Below, piece by piece: positions 35,052 through 43,471 of a DNA stretch of 53,769 bases (position 1 is its first letter; each line of letters begins with the position of its first letter). Both the position numbers and the translations under genes were made by a program. This DNA comes from Pseudidiomarina sp. (GTDB taxonomy: Bacteria > Pseudomonadota > Gammaproteobacteria > Enterobacterales > Alteromonadaceae), in assembly GCA_023260975.1 (NCBI GenBank), contig JALQTK010000010.1, forward strand, positions 1 to 53,769. The letters are read 5' to 3'. Below the pieces are notes generated by a model. It saw only the letters and a program-made list of their open reading frames with translations. It was not told where the DNA came from and ran no database searches.

Positions 35052-36083
35052 ATGCAATGGATGATATACGGAGCCAATGGGTACACTGGTGAATTAATAG
35101 CCAACTATGCCAAGAGTTTAGGTCATCAGCCAATTCTGGCTGGCCGCTCGGAAAACAAAATAGTTGCGCTAGCCAAGCAGCTCGAGTTGCCTTATCGCGT
35201 AGTCGATTTAGCCGATAGTCAAGCACTCCGGCAAGCCTTGGGTGATGTTCAACTGGTGGTGCATTGCGCTGGTCCATTTGAATTGACGGCGGCGCCAATG
35301 ATTGATGCCTGTATCGCGACAGCGACGCATTATCTCGATATTACCGGTGAGTTAACGGTCTTTGAATATGCTCATCAGCGCGATGCTGAGGCCCGTGCTG
35401 CCGGTATCGTGCTGTGTCCTGGGGTTGGTTTCGATGTGATCCCAACGGATTGCGTTGCCGCCCAATTAAAAGCACTACTACCTGACGCTACCGAACTGAC
35501 CTTAGGTTTCGATTCGTCATCGCGCATGAGCCGCGGTACGGCCAAGACCAGTGTACGCCGTTTAGGTGAAGGTGGAGCAGTGCGGCGCAATGGCGTGATC
35601 ACCCCAGTGCCACTCGCATACCGGACTCGTCGCATTGATTTTGGCGGCGGTGAAAAATTGGCTATGACGATTCCATGGGGTGATGTCTCAACCGCTTATT
35701 ACAGCACTGGCATTGGCTCTATTGAGGTCTATATTCCGGCCTCACCGGGCCTGGTTAAACGACTGAAGCGCTTGAATTATTTGCGCTGGTTATTGCGTTT
35801 TGAATGGGTGAAAAATGTGCTCGCGAAAAAAATTGATCAGCAACCAGCTGGGCCCAGTGAGAAACAGCTAGAGCAGGCTATCACCTATGTTTGGGGCGAG
35901 GCACGAAATGCCGCTGGTGAGCAGCAACAACTGCGCTTAAAGGTAATGAACGGCTATCGCTTAACCAGTTATGGTGCTGTTGATATTGCCTTACATGTAC
36001 TCGCCAACGCACCGAGTGGAGGTTTTTATACGCCATCGCTGTTGTGCGGCAAAGACTGGGTTAAACGCTATGAGGTTGATTAA
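35052..36083 (+). CDS. Saccharopine dehydrogenase-family NAD(P)-binding protein
   Basis: A 343-residue protein with an N-terminal Rossmann motif YGANGYTGELIANYAKSLGH and VHCAGPFELTAAPMIDAC, as in the saccharopine dehydrogenase-like / trans-acting enoyl reductase group. The later GVGFDVIPTDCVAAQLK block is typical of the same group. Substrate unknown; lipid or polyketide reduction is a possibility by family. TAGGAG precedes the ATG. The stop overlaps pldA by 14 bases, so the two are coupled. Confidence 0.82.
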   Translation: MQWMIYGANGYTGELIANYAKSLGHQPILAGRSENKIVALAKQLELPYRVVDLADSQALRQALGDVQLVVHCAGPFELTAAPMIDACIATATHYLDITGELTVFEYAHQRDAEARAAGIVLCPGVGFDVIPTDCVAAQLKALLPDATELTLGFDSSSRMSRGTAKTSVRRLGEGGAVRRNGVITPVPLAYRTRRIDFGGGEKLAMTIPWGDVSTAYYSTGIGSIEVYIPASPGLVKRLKRLNYLRWLLRFEWVKNVLAKKIDQQPAGPSEKQLEQAITYVWGEARNAAGEQQQLRLKVMNGYRLTSYGAVDIALHVLANAPSGGFYTPSLLCGKDWVKRYEVD

Positions 36084-37014
36084 AGAAATACAGCTTTTGT
36101 GCTGTTTTTTTACTTGCGCGGTGATCAGCCTGCCAAGCTTCGCTCAAGCCACTGAGCAACTTGATGAACAGGTCGAGTTGATTGATGATTTTGACCTTAT
36201 TGGTACCTTTTGGGAGTTATCCGAGGAGCAAAAACGCGGCACCTTTCATTTGCGCACCTATGAACCCAATTTTATTTTGGCAGCGCACCACACATCGAAT
36301 ATCAATAAGCAGCCAAACTCGCCAAGCCGCGGTCCCTCTGAGCCGATCGACTCGTATAAACCGAACGAAGTAAAACTGCAGATATCGCTACGCACTAAAA
36401 TCATGGAAGATCTTTTGCTGCCAAATGCCGACTTATGGGTATCGTATACCCAGACTTCATTATGGCAGATGTGGAACCCAAGTGATTCGGCGCCGTTTCG
36501 CAGCACGGATTACAACCCGGATATATTTTATATCGTACCGGTGACTCAAGAGTGGGACTTTTTGCCGGGCGATGCTCGTGTGCGCTTCGCAAAAGTCGGT
36601 TTTGCCCATGAATCGAATGGGAATCGCCGACCTGATTCGCGTAGTTGGAACTATTTACATTTTGGTGGCGCAGCTCAGTTGGGCGATTTTATTTGGGATA
36701 GCACCTTTAAGCAGCGTATTAATGAAGTAGGTGATGATGATGATAATCCCGATCTTGTTCGTTATCGGGGAACTTTTGAAAATCGTCTAGCTTGGATTAA
36801 TGACACTCACACCTATAGCTTAACCCGCGTATCACGCGATTTATCTGTTCATCGCGGCTCTTGGCAGTTTGATTTCACTATGCCGTTTAATAGCAACCAG
36901 CCCGACGGTTTGCGATTTTATGTGCAGATATTCTCCGGCTATGGTGAAACGTTATTGGATTACAATCATCGCCAAAATCGTATTGGCGTCGGTGTTTTAC
37001 TGTTGAATTTTTAA
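36070..37014 (+). CDS. pldA: Outer membrane phospholipase A
   Basis: A 314-residue OMPLA homologue that hydrolyses phospholipids accumulated in the outer leaflet. A signal peptide ends SFAQ (residue 25). The catalytic site reads HESNG with H180 and S182, and N194 in RSWN completes the His-Ser-Asn triad with the same spacing as E. coli OMPLA (H142, S144, N156). The rest is a beta barrel ending GVGVLLLNF. The ATG at 36070 lies within the upstream gene. Confidence 0.92.
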   Translation: MRLIKEIQLLCCFFTCAVISLPSFAQATEQLDEQVELIDDFDLIGTFWELSEEQKRGTFHLRTYEPNFILAAHHTSNINKQPNSPSRGPSEPIDSYKPNEVKLQISLRTKIMEDLLLPNADLWVSYTQTSLWQMWNPSDSAPFRSTDYNPDIFYIVPVTQEWDFLPGDARVRFAKVGFAHESNGNRRPDSRSWNYLHFGGAAQLGDFIWDSTFKQRINEVGDDDDNPDLVRYRGTFENRLAWINDTHTYSLTRVSRDLSVHRGSWQFDFTMPFNSNQPDGLRFYVQIFSGYGETLLDYNHRQNRIGVGVLLLNF

Positions 37015-37037
37015 TAGCTAAGATTGGACCACATAGA

Positions 37038-37517
37038 ATGAGTAGCAATTACTTACTAGCAATGTATCACAAGGTGCTGAAGTGGCCGTTTGGCCGGCAA
37101 ATCTTTGCCCGTATATTTGCCAATAAAGCGCCCTACTTTAAAACCATTAAACCTTTGATAACCGAATTACGGCCGAATTATTGCGAGCTGACCTTTGCTA
37201 AGCGCAAAGCAGTGCAGAATCATATTGGCACGGTGCACGCTATTGCCTTATGCAATGGTTTAGAAATGGCTATGGGCGCCCTAGCAGAAGCTTCAATTCC
37301 GGGCCATTTACGTTGGATCCCCAAGGGTATGACGGTGCGTTATACTGCCAAGGCGGATAGCGATATTCGGATTGTTGCGCAAACTCCAGACGATATCTGG
37401 CAGGAAGGTGATGTTGATGTCGCAGTTGCCGGTTATCGAGCCGATGGCACAGCGGTGATCGAAGGCCACATCACTATTTATGTATCGAAAAAACCACAGC
37501 GAAATAATCATGACTGA
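37038..37517 (+). CDS. Hotdog-fold DUF4442 protein, possible thioesterase
   Basis: A 159-residue protein. The block [20 protein letters not shown] with the following long helix is characteristic of PaaI-like hotdog proteins of the DUF4442 group. The substrate is unknown, perhaps an acyl-CoA. It follows pldA by 23 bases and overlaps the next gene by 8 bases, suggesting a pldA-DUF4442-zinc ribbon mRNA with a lipid theme. Confidence 0.78.
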   Translation: MSSNYLLAMYHKVLKWPFGRQIFARIFANKAPYFKTIKPLITELRPNYCELTFAKRKAVQNHIGTVHAIALCNGLEMAMGALAEASIPGHLRWIPKGMTVRYTAKADSDIRIVAQTPDDIWQEGDVDVAVAGYRADGTAVIEGHITIYVSKKPQRNNHD

Positions 37518-37854
37518 CAGCCAACAGCAATGCCCACAATGCCAATCCACCTTTGCCTATTTTGACGGTACTATTTGGGCTTGCCCTGAGTGCGGTCATG
37601 AATGGTCGGCACAAGAGCTTGCTGCCGGCGCTGCTACGAAGGTCTATCGCGATGCCAATGGCAACGAGTTAAACGATGGCGATAGCGTTACCGTGATTAA
37701 AGACCTAAAGGTCAAAGGATCATCACTGGTGGTGAAAGTCGGCACCAAAGTGAAGAATATTCGTTTGACCGACGAGGGTGACCACGATATCGATTGCAAA
37801 ATTGACGGTATTGGCCCAATGAAGCTAAAAACTGAGTTTGTCAAAAAGGCCTAA
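37510..37854 (+). CDS. yjdM: Zinc-ribbon PhnA/YjdM-family protein
   Basis: A 114-residue protein. Two CxxC pairs (CPQC near residue 8 and CPEC near 26) make a zinc ribbon. The C-terminal half [17 protein letters not shown] through VKNIRL is the conserved PhnA/YjdM domain. Despite the old PhnA name the family is not needed for phosphonate use in E. coli, and its role is unclear. The start is inside the hotdog gene (ATGACTGA overlap). Confidence 0.9.
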   Translation: MTDSQQQCPQCQSTFAYFDGTIWACPECGHEWSAQELAAGAATKVYRDANGNELNDGDSVTVIKDLKVKGSSLVVKVGTKVKNIRLTDEGDHDIDCKIDGIGPMKLKTEFVKKA

Positions 37855-37862
37855 GCCGTTAC

Positions 37863-38936
37863 CTACTGGCGCGGCAAACGTGCTATTCCAGCGGCTGATA
37901 GACTGGAAATATACCAATAATCAGCTGTTTCGAGCACTCCAGTGGTTTGCGGATAAGAGCCATTGGGGTCTTGTAGATTCTGCAATACCGTACCTGCAGC
38001 ATTAATTTTCACCACGTGGCCGTAGTTACGGGCTTTTGGTCGCATACCGCTCGGTAAGCGCTGCACTAGTTTGCGTAGCCATGGATAAGGCGCTAAAGCA
38101 TCTAAGTTCGCGTCACGCGGCGACACCAAACCAAGCCAAAAATCATCGCCGTCGAGGGCGCGATTAATGTTATCGGGAAAGCCCGGCAAATTATCGATCG
38201 CCACCTCAACCACACCCTCTCGAGCGCCATCAACGTAAACTCGTAACACTCTATACAGTGCGGTCTCGACCACTAATACCGACTGTTGATCAGCGCTGAT
38301 GGCAACACCATTGGCAAATTCTAATCCAGCTAACACCACCTCAGTGTGACCAGTGCGAGGGTCATAACGCAGCAAGCGCCCATGCCCACCATGCTCCATA
38401 ATGTCCAGTAGGCTCGCGGCATAGGTCCCACCATTAGCAGCCGCCGCAAATTTACTCGAGGCGTCGGAAAAATAGATACGGCCGTCAGCGGCGATATCAA
38501 CATCGTCGGCATAGCCAATAATTTCGCCATTAACGCTATCGGTCAATACCGTTATCGAGCCGTCGGGAGTAATACTAAGCAAGCCTTTGTATGCATCTGC
38601 GACAATCAGCTCACCGCTCGCAGAGAATTCCATACCAAGCGGACGCCCGCCAGTATCGGCAAAGGTTTCGACCTCTGCATGCCAATCAGAGAGACGTAAA
38701 ATGCGACCGTCATGGTTTGATAAATACAGCCTTCCTGCTGTATCAATGACCATATCCTCGGCGCCATGTATGCTATCGTAGTGATTCACTTCAACAGTTG
38801 CCAATCGTTGGTTCACTATAAAGTCACCGACATAGCCATTATTAATAGGGGCTTGCCAGGCAACCGGTGTCACTGCAACCGGCCAAAATAGTAAGTATCC
38901 CAACACAGCCATAATAATTAGAATTGTAGTTCGCAT
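37863..38936 (-). CDS. Membrane-anchored SMP-30/strictosidine synthase-like beta-propeller
   Basis: A 357-residue protein with one N-terminal hydrophobic anchor (about residues 3-22) and six-bladed propeller sequence: AEDMVIDTAGRLYLSNHDGRI, LEFANGVAISADQQSVLVVETALYRV and NLPGFPDNINRALDGDDFWLG. The group includes lactonases and esterases. It is the third gene behind a PQQ sugar dehydrogenase and a PQQ-type receptor, so hydrolysing the sugar lactone made by the dehydrogenase is an attractive inference. AGGAG precedes the ATG. Confidence 0.82.
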   Translation of the reverse strand: MRTTILIIMAVLGYLLFWPVAVTPVAWQAPINNGYVGDFIVNQRLATVEVNHYDSIHGAEDMVIDTAGRLYLSNHDGRILRLSDWHAEVETFADTGGRPLGMEFSASGELIVADAYKGLLSITPDGSITVLTDSVNGEIIGYADDVDIAADGRIYFSDASSKFAAAANGGTYAASLLDIMEHGGHGRLLRYDPRTGHTEVVLAGLEFANGVAISADQQSVLVVETALYRVLRVYVDGAREGVVEVAIDNLPGFPDNINRALDGDDFWLGLVSPRDANLDALAPYPWLRKLVQRLPSGMRPKARNYGHVVKINAAGTVLQNLQDPNGSYPQTTGVLETADYWYISSLSAAGIARLPRQ

Positions 38937-38974
38937 AACACCACTCCTATTAGTCTGGATCTATGATTGCTGGA

Positions 38975-41029
38975 TTACCATCGTTGAGTTATCGCCACGC
39001 CTAGCTGTAGTTCGCGACCGACGCCCGGTTCAAAGGAACGGCCATTGCTTTGATTGACCACTACCGAGCCAACGTAGTCTTGATCGGTGGCATTATGAAG
39101 TTTTAGCCAGGGCTGAATTTCGCTATCACCCCATTGCCAATTCTGGCTTATCGATAGATGCCATAATAAGTGGCTGGGAGCGATAACCGTATTGCTATCA
39201 TTTGCTGCGATCGTGCTACGATAATCACTAATTAGGCTAACAACAGTCGGTATATTTAAATTCGCTGGCTGCCAATTAAGTTGACTATAAGCAAGCTTCC
39301 GTGCAACTCCGGGTAAGCGCTGCTGATTACTATAGCGTGCATCAATATAGTTAGCGGAAAAACGCCAATCGAACTGCGCATGCAATTGCCACTGCTGTTC
39401 AAATTCAACCCCGCGGCGTGCGGTGTTTGCCGCATTGATATAAATGGTTCGGCCATCACGGTTTTCATCCACTACAATCTCATCGCTGCTATCAATACGG
39501 TAGAAATTTAACTGGGCTCGCCATAGCTCATAATTCCATTTGAGCCCCGCCTCCCACTGTTGATTATAGGCTGGACCAAGCTGCTGGTTAAGACCAGCAC
39601 CCTCTGCACTATAAGCTAGCTCAGTTAAGGTGGGGGTTTCAAAGCCACGGCCGCGGGCCACGAATGCATGGGTGTGTTGGTTGAGCTGATAATTAACGCC
39701 AACATTCCAGCTCCACGCTGCATTGTTGCGACTGCCACTGTCGTTTGGACTGGTGCTGGTGATGTAATAGTCGGTCACGTTAAACCGCAGCTGGCTGTAG
39801 CGCATACCAGCGATCAGCTGCCAGGCTTTGGCTGGCTGCCATTGCCACAAGCTATAGGCAGCTTGATTAGTCACTTCGCCTTGTTCATCGCGACGCAATT
39901 CGTCGCGTTCACCAAAGTTATTAACGTAACCGTAGCGCCGATCCTGCTGCTCTGATCGTGTTAATCCGAATGTTACTTTTAACGGTTTTACTCGATTTAC
40001 TGCGGTGTTTAAGGCAGCGTCAAAACCGCGGAAATCACGTTGCAGGTCGATCACCCCACCAGAACTGTTGGCGGCGACGCCGGTAAAGGGTAGGTATTGT
40101 GTAACCGCGCGGCTGCCTTGCCATAAACTAATATGCCAGGGTTGTTGCGGGTTGGTGTTGCGCAAGGTCAGCGAACCCTGTTTGTGGTGAATTTGCTTGC
40201 GGGTATTAAAGGTACTGGCGCCAGCAAAGGTCTGCTCAGGATTTTCAGCCCACGCGGCGGGGCTTAAGCTGCCTGGGTCTTGCAACAATGGCGCGTTATT
40301 GTCGTCCAGCCGCACTATGAGTTCATGCTCAGCGCCAAGTGTACGATACCAGCGCAATGCTACTTGGTCGCGCTCGGCACTATTGTGCGGTCGTGGGCCA
40401 TCCGTTCTGAGCCGTGCAGCCATGACTCGCAGCGCTTGCTGATCGCTAACCCAGTCACCCTGAAGTACACCACGAGCGGTATTATTGGCGCCACCGAATA
40501 ATTGTAGTTGCAGCATTGATTGGTCTGGATTGCGGCTACGCCAATCAATCACGCCGCCAGCAGCGTTACCGTAAAGGCTTGCCAGCGGGCCACGAATGAC
40601 CTGTACGTTATCGGCTTCATCAAGGAAAATCGACGAGGTTTGTGCTTGCCCATCGGGCATACTGAGCGGAATACCGTCCAGCAACAGCAACACGCCGCGC
40701 ACTCCAAATGCTGATCGGGCACCGAAACCACGCATCACAATACGGCTATCTTGCGCATAGTTAGCGCGACTGTCGGCTTGTACCCCCGCTAAGCCACTGA
40801 GTAATTCAGCGGCATCAATACGTAACCCAGGTAGTTGCTGTCGTTGTGACAACTGGCTCACCGCAGCAGGTGCACTGCGAGCTAGGCCTTGGGTTGAGGC
40901 GGTGACTTGCAAGCGTTCATCGACCAACAAGTCAAGCTCTTGATAGGCGTGTACCGAACCACTCAACATAGCGGCTAAGGCGCATGTTAGCCCTCGGTAC
41001 CGCAATACTTTAGAGCACTGCAGCGGCAT
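38975..41029 (-). CDS. pqqU: TonB-dependent receptor of the PqqU/YncD type (PQQ uptake)
   Basis: A 684-residue receptor with a signal peptide ending SVHAY. The plug reads NYAQDSRIVMRGFGARSAFG (90-109), DGIPLSMPDGQ (118-128) and VIRGPLASLYGNAAGGVI. These are close matches to remembered E. coli YncD/PqqU sequence (RGFGARSTFGVRG, DGIPATMPDGQ). The end, DYVGSVVVNQSNGRSFEPG, matches the YncD end (EYVGSVIVNESNGRYYEPA). PqqU imports pyrroloquinoline quinone. Its ATG is one base after the stop of a PQQ-dependent dehydrogenase gene, with a poor ribosome site of its own, which supports both the identity and translational coupling. Confidence 0.85.
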   Translation of the reverse strand: MPLQCSKVLRYRGLTCALAAMLSGSVHAYQELDLLVDERLQVTASTQGLARSAPAAVSQLSQRQQLPGLRIDAAELLSGLAGVQADSRANYAQDSRIVMRGFGARSAFGVRGVLLLLDGIPLSMPDGQAQTSSIFLDEADNVQVIRGPLASLYGNAAGGVIDWRSRNPDQSMLQLQLFGGANNTARGVLQGDWVSDQQALRVMAARLRTDGPRPHNSAERDQVALRWYRTLGAEHELIVRLDDNNAPLLQDPGSLSPAAWAENPEQTFAGASTFNTRKQIHHKQGSLTLRNTNPQQPWHISLWQGSRAVTQYLPFTGVAANSSGGVIDLQRDFRGFDAALNTAVNRVKPLKVTFGLTRSEQQDRRYGYVNNFGERDELRRDEQGEVTNQAAYSLWQWQPAKAWQLIAGMRYSQLRFNVTDYYITSTSPNDSGSRNNAAWSWNVGVNYQLNQHTHAFVARGRGFETPTLTELAYSAEGAGLNQQLGPAYNQQWEAGLKWNYELWRAQLNFYRIDSSDEIVVDENRDGRTIYINAANTARRGVEFEQQWQLHAQFDWRFSANYIDARYSNQQRLPGVARKLAYSQLNWQPANLNIPTVVSLISDYRSTIAANDSNTVIAPSHLLWHLSISQNWQWGDSEIQPWLKLHNATDQDYVGSVVVNQSNGRSFEPGVGRELQLGVAITQRW

Positions 41030-41030
41030 A

Positions 41031-42173
41031 TTAGTTAGCCGGTTTCACTTGAATCAATTTACCGTTGCGTTCATCAGTAAGCAGATACAAATGGCCGTCA
41101 GGGCCCTGCTCAATATCACGCAAACGGGCGTTAAGTTCGCCGAAAATGCGCTCTTCGTGCATGATCCGTTCACCATCTAGATCAAGCCGAGCCACTACTG
41201 AACCACGCAATGCGGTGACCAGTAAGTCGCCTTGCCAGGCCGGAAAAGCATCACCGCTATAGAACAGCATATTGGATACCGCAATCGATGGCAGCCAATA
41301 GTAATGCGGTTGCTCAGTTCGTGGCGCCGCGGTAAGTGGGCTAATTATGCTGTTGTCATAGTTAATGCCGAAGGTTGCAATCGGCCAGCCGTAATTGGCG
41401 CCCGCGCGAGCGATGTTAATTTCATCGCCACCTTTCGGACCGTGTTCGTTGGTCCATAATTCACCGGTGTCAGGATGCAGTGCTGCGCCTTGCACATTGC
41501 GGTGACCCCACGACCAGATCTCTTTGGCAGCGCCCGGTTGATTTACAAATGGATTATCAATCGGCACCCGGCCGTCTTTGTGAATCCGCAGCACTTTACC
41601 GTTATGATTATCGAGTGCTTGCGCATCGTCGCGGCGATTACCGCGGTCACCGAGGGTGATAAAAAGATAGTCACCGTCGGCTGAAAACACTAACCGTGAA
41701 CCAAAATGATGATTACTAGCCCATTTCGGACTGGCGCTAAAGAGTACTTTCACATCGCTTAATTGGTTACCGTCGAATTTAGCTCGAGCTACTGCGGTGC
41801 TGGACCCGTTGGCACCGGCTGGCGCTGGTTCAGCATAGCTCAGATAAATAAATTGATTGTTGGCGTAGTCAGGGTCGAGTACCACATCAAGCAAGCCGCC
41901 TTGACCTTGTGCGACGACTTTAGGAACTCCCGCTATAGGCGCTGAAATATCACCGTTTAGGGTCAATTGGCGTAAATTACCAGCGCGTTCAGTGACTAAT
42001 AGTGAGCCATCAGGCAAAAATGCCATACCCCATGGAAATTCAAGCCCTTCAGCAATGGTGTTTAACTGCACCTGATGGCGCTCGGTTTCTACCACTGTGG
42101 CAGCGGCGCTGTGATTGATAAATAAATTGAGTAAACCGGCTATGGCGGTAGCGATGACTCGTTTAGTACGCAT
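41031..42173 (-). CDS. yliI: PQQ-dependent aldose sugar dehydrogenase (YliI/Asd-like)
   Basis: A 380-residue periplasmic beta-propeller of the glucose/sorbosone dehydrogenase family. A signal peptide ends about residue 25 (SAAA). Motifs are LEFPWGMAFLPDGSLLVTER, NHHFGSRLVFSADGDYLFIT (with the catalytic-type His), WSWGHRNVQG and NEHGPKGGDEIN. It oxidises aldoses to lactones with PQQ bound non-covalently. AAAGGAG precedes the ATG. No PQQ synthesis gene is in the window, but a PQQ receptor gene follows directly. Confidence 0.92.
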   Translation of the reverse strand: MRTKRVIATAIAGLLNLFINHSAAATVVETERHQVQLNTIAEGLEFPWGMAFLPDGSLLVTERAGNLRQLTLNGDISAPIAGVPKVVAQGQGGLLDVVLDPDYANNQFIYLSYAEPAPAGANGSSTAVARAKFDGNQLSDVKVLFSASPKWASNHHFGSRLVFSADGDYLFITLGDRGNRRDDAQALDNHNGKVLRIHKDGRVPIDNPFVNQPGAAKEIWSWGHRNVQGAALHPDTGELWTNEHGPKGGDEINIARAGANYGWPIATFGINYDNSIISPLTAAPRTEQPHYYWLPSIAVSNMLFYSGDAFPAWQGDLLVTALRGSVVARLDLDGERIMHEERIFGELNARLRDIEQGPDGHLYLLTDERNGKLIQVKPAN

Positions 42174-42209
42174 AATATCAGCTCCTTTAGGGCGTGATGA
42201 TCACATCAC

Positions 42210-43124
42210 TCAACGTAATGTTGGCTCGGGTAATAATGTTGAGATCGCTTCGGCAACTTTGCGAAAGGTCTGTCGACGGGTTGTTGTGGCCCGATACACT
42301 AAGCCAATTTCGCGCGATGCTTGGCGTCCTGACGGGCGCAATGCCACCAGCTCAGTTCCGCTCAGAATGCCACGGTCAATAGCTAACTGCGGTAAAAAGG
42401 TTGCACCAGCACGCGCATCAGCCATTTGTACCAAACTGTGTAAGCTGGTTGCGGTAAAGGCATTAATTTTTACTGAATCAGCAAGTTCACAGGCATTCAC
42501 CGCATGACCACTCAAGCAATGTTCGCGTTCCAATAAAAATATTGAATGGTCCGGTAGCAAGCCATAGTTAACCGGTTCTTTTAATGCCGCTGCTTGGCTT
42601 TTATGAACCACCAACTTGAATGGGTCATGGCCTAGCACGTAAACCTGATTGCCCTGCAAATCAACCGGTAATGCTAACAACACCACATCGAGTTCGCCAT
42701 TGCGCAATTGACTCATCAAGGTGGTGGTGGTGTCCTCACACAAGTGTAGTTGTAATTTCGGATATTCGCGTTGCATCAGCCTAGATAATTCACCGAGCAG
42801 AAACGGCGCGATGGTTGGGATACAACCGAGCCGCAGCGGTCCCTCCATTTGCTTACCCTGGCTCATTGAAAAATTCACCAGTTCTTCTGCTGAGGTCAAG
42901 ATACTGCGGGCTTGTTCAACAACTTCTTCACCCATAGCGGTAAATAAAAACGATTTATGATCGCGCTCGATCAATTGACAACCCAGTTGTTCTTCGAGAT
43001 TCTGGATACCGCTACTGAGTGTTGACTGGCTGACATGGCAGGCTTGAGCAGCGCGATTAAAATGCTGATGTTGATGCAGTGCCAGCAAGTAACTGAGGTT
43101 TTTTAAACTAGGTAGCTTGGTCAT
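42210..43124 (-). CDS. oxyR: Hydrogen peroxide-sensing LysR-type regulator
   Basis: A 304-residue LysR protein. The HTH is in HFNRAAQACHVSQSTLSSGI (21-40). The redox cysteines C203 and C212 lie in EHCLSGHAVNAC, the same nine-residue spacing as C199/C208 of E. coli OxyR. It activates peroxide defence genes when the disulfide forms. An OxyR-like site precedes it, fitting autoregulation. The PQQ dehydrogenase gene begins 36 bases downstream on the same strand with no terminator visible, so read-through is possible. Confidence 0.95.
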   Translation of the reverse strand: MTKLPSLKNLSYLLALHQHQHFNRAAQACHVSQSTLSSGIQNLEEQLGCQLIERDHKSFLFTAMGEEVVEQARSILTSAEELVNFSMSQGKQMEGPLRLGCIPTIAPFLLGELSRLMQREYPKLQLHLCEDTTTTLMSQLRNGELDVVLLALPVDLQGNQVYVLGHDPFKLVVHKSQAAALKEPVNYGLLPDHSIFLLEREHCLSGHAVNACELADSVKINAFTATSLHSLVQMADARAGATFLPQLAIDRGILSGTELVALRPSGRQASREIGLVYRATTTRRQTFRKVAEAISTLLPEPTLR

Positions 43125-43157
43125 TAGTGACTCTCATAACGACATACTTGATGCAAC

Positions 43158-43174
43158 GATAGTGTATAGATATT
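43158..43174. promoter_or_regulatory. OxyR binding-site candidate
   Basis: GATAGTGTATAGATATT matches 14 of 17 positions of the OxyR motif GATAGBYHWDRVCTATC. It sits 34 bases from the oxyR start on the far side of its leader, where E. coli OxyR binds its own divergent promoter. The second half of the tetramer site is weak. Confidence 0.5.
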
Positions 43175-43189
43175 TTCGATTATCATAGC

Positions 43190-43328
43190 CGCTTTTATTC
43201 GGTTGAACAAATAAACTCAGCTGTCATCATAGCGTCATACGAGCCAGCTAATATTGGCTCATCTCCCTGAGATCTGGTTGTTATGTATCTTTGCACCCGA
43301 GCTGTTTTTCAGTCTCGGGTGTTTTTTT
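43190..43328 (+). ncRNA. Candidate small RNA divergent from oxyR (OxyS-like position)
   Basis: A plus-strand intrinsic terminator stands in an intergenic region with no plus-strand gene before it, because the upstream gene, oxyR, points away. A transcript of about 100-140 bases is therefore implied, with a hairpin GAGCCA/TGGCTC at 43241-43260 and a 3' end in seven U, typical of Hfq-dependent RNAs. E. coli OxyS is encoded in exactly this divergent position. The 5' end is uncertain: TATCAT at 43181-43186 would start it near 43193. Primary-sequence similarity to OxyS was not evident. Confidence 0.5.
43294..43328 (+). terminator. Rho-independent terminator
   Basis: CACCCGAG (43294-43301) pairs with CTCGGGTG (43314-43321); an inner CTG/CAG extends the stem around a TTTTT loop, and seven T follow (43322-43328). 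The T tract occurs only on the plus strand, which sets the direction. Confidence 0.9.
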
Positions 43329-43381
43329 AGCAAAGCCATGATCAAACGCAGCTTTCTGCCCGCGTAATTAAACATTTCCCT

Positions 43382-43409
43382 GAAATTTGTTAGTAAATTT
43401 CGCTATACT
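43382..43409 (+). promoter_or_regulatory. ccoG promoter region with palindrome
   Basis: GAAATTT (43382-43388) and AAATTTC (43395-43401) are inverted repeats with a 6-base spacer, directly before a -10-like TATACT (43404-43409). The palindrome covers the -35 zone, so it could be an activator or repressor site for ccoG. It is not an FNR box. Confidence 0.4.
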
Positions 43410-43471
43410 TAGCACAGACCTTTTGGTGCATTATTGGTGCCGTCTAGGGTGAGCAATGGTGGGGTAAAACG

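Larger units (their letters stand above)
43125..43471. other. Intergenic region oxyR-ccoG
   Basis: A 347-base gap with no protein gene. Left to right it holds an OxyR-like site (43158-43174), a plus-strand -10-like TATCAT (43181-43186), a 6-bp hairpin GAGCCA/TGGCTC (43241-43260), a strong plus-strand terminator (43294-43328), and the ccoG promoter region with a 7-bp-arm palindrome. Confidence 0.8.

Noticed and set aside
43149-43163. FNR box for ccoG (TTGATGCAACGATAG)
   Set aside because: Only the left half matches TTGATNNNNATCAA, and it is over 300 bases from ccoG beyond a terminator.
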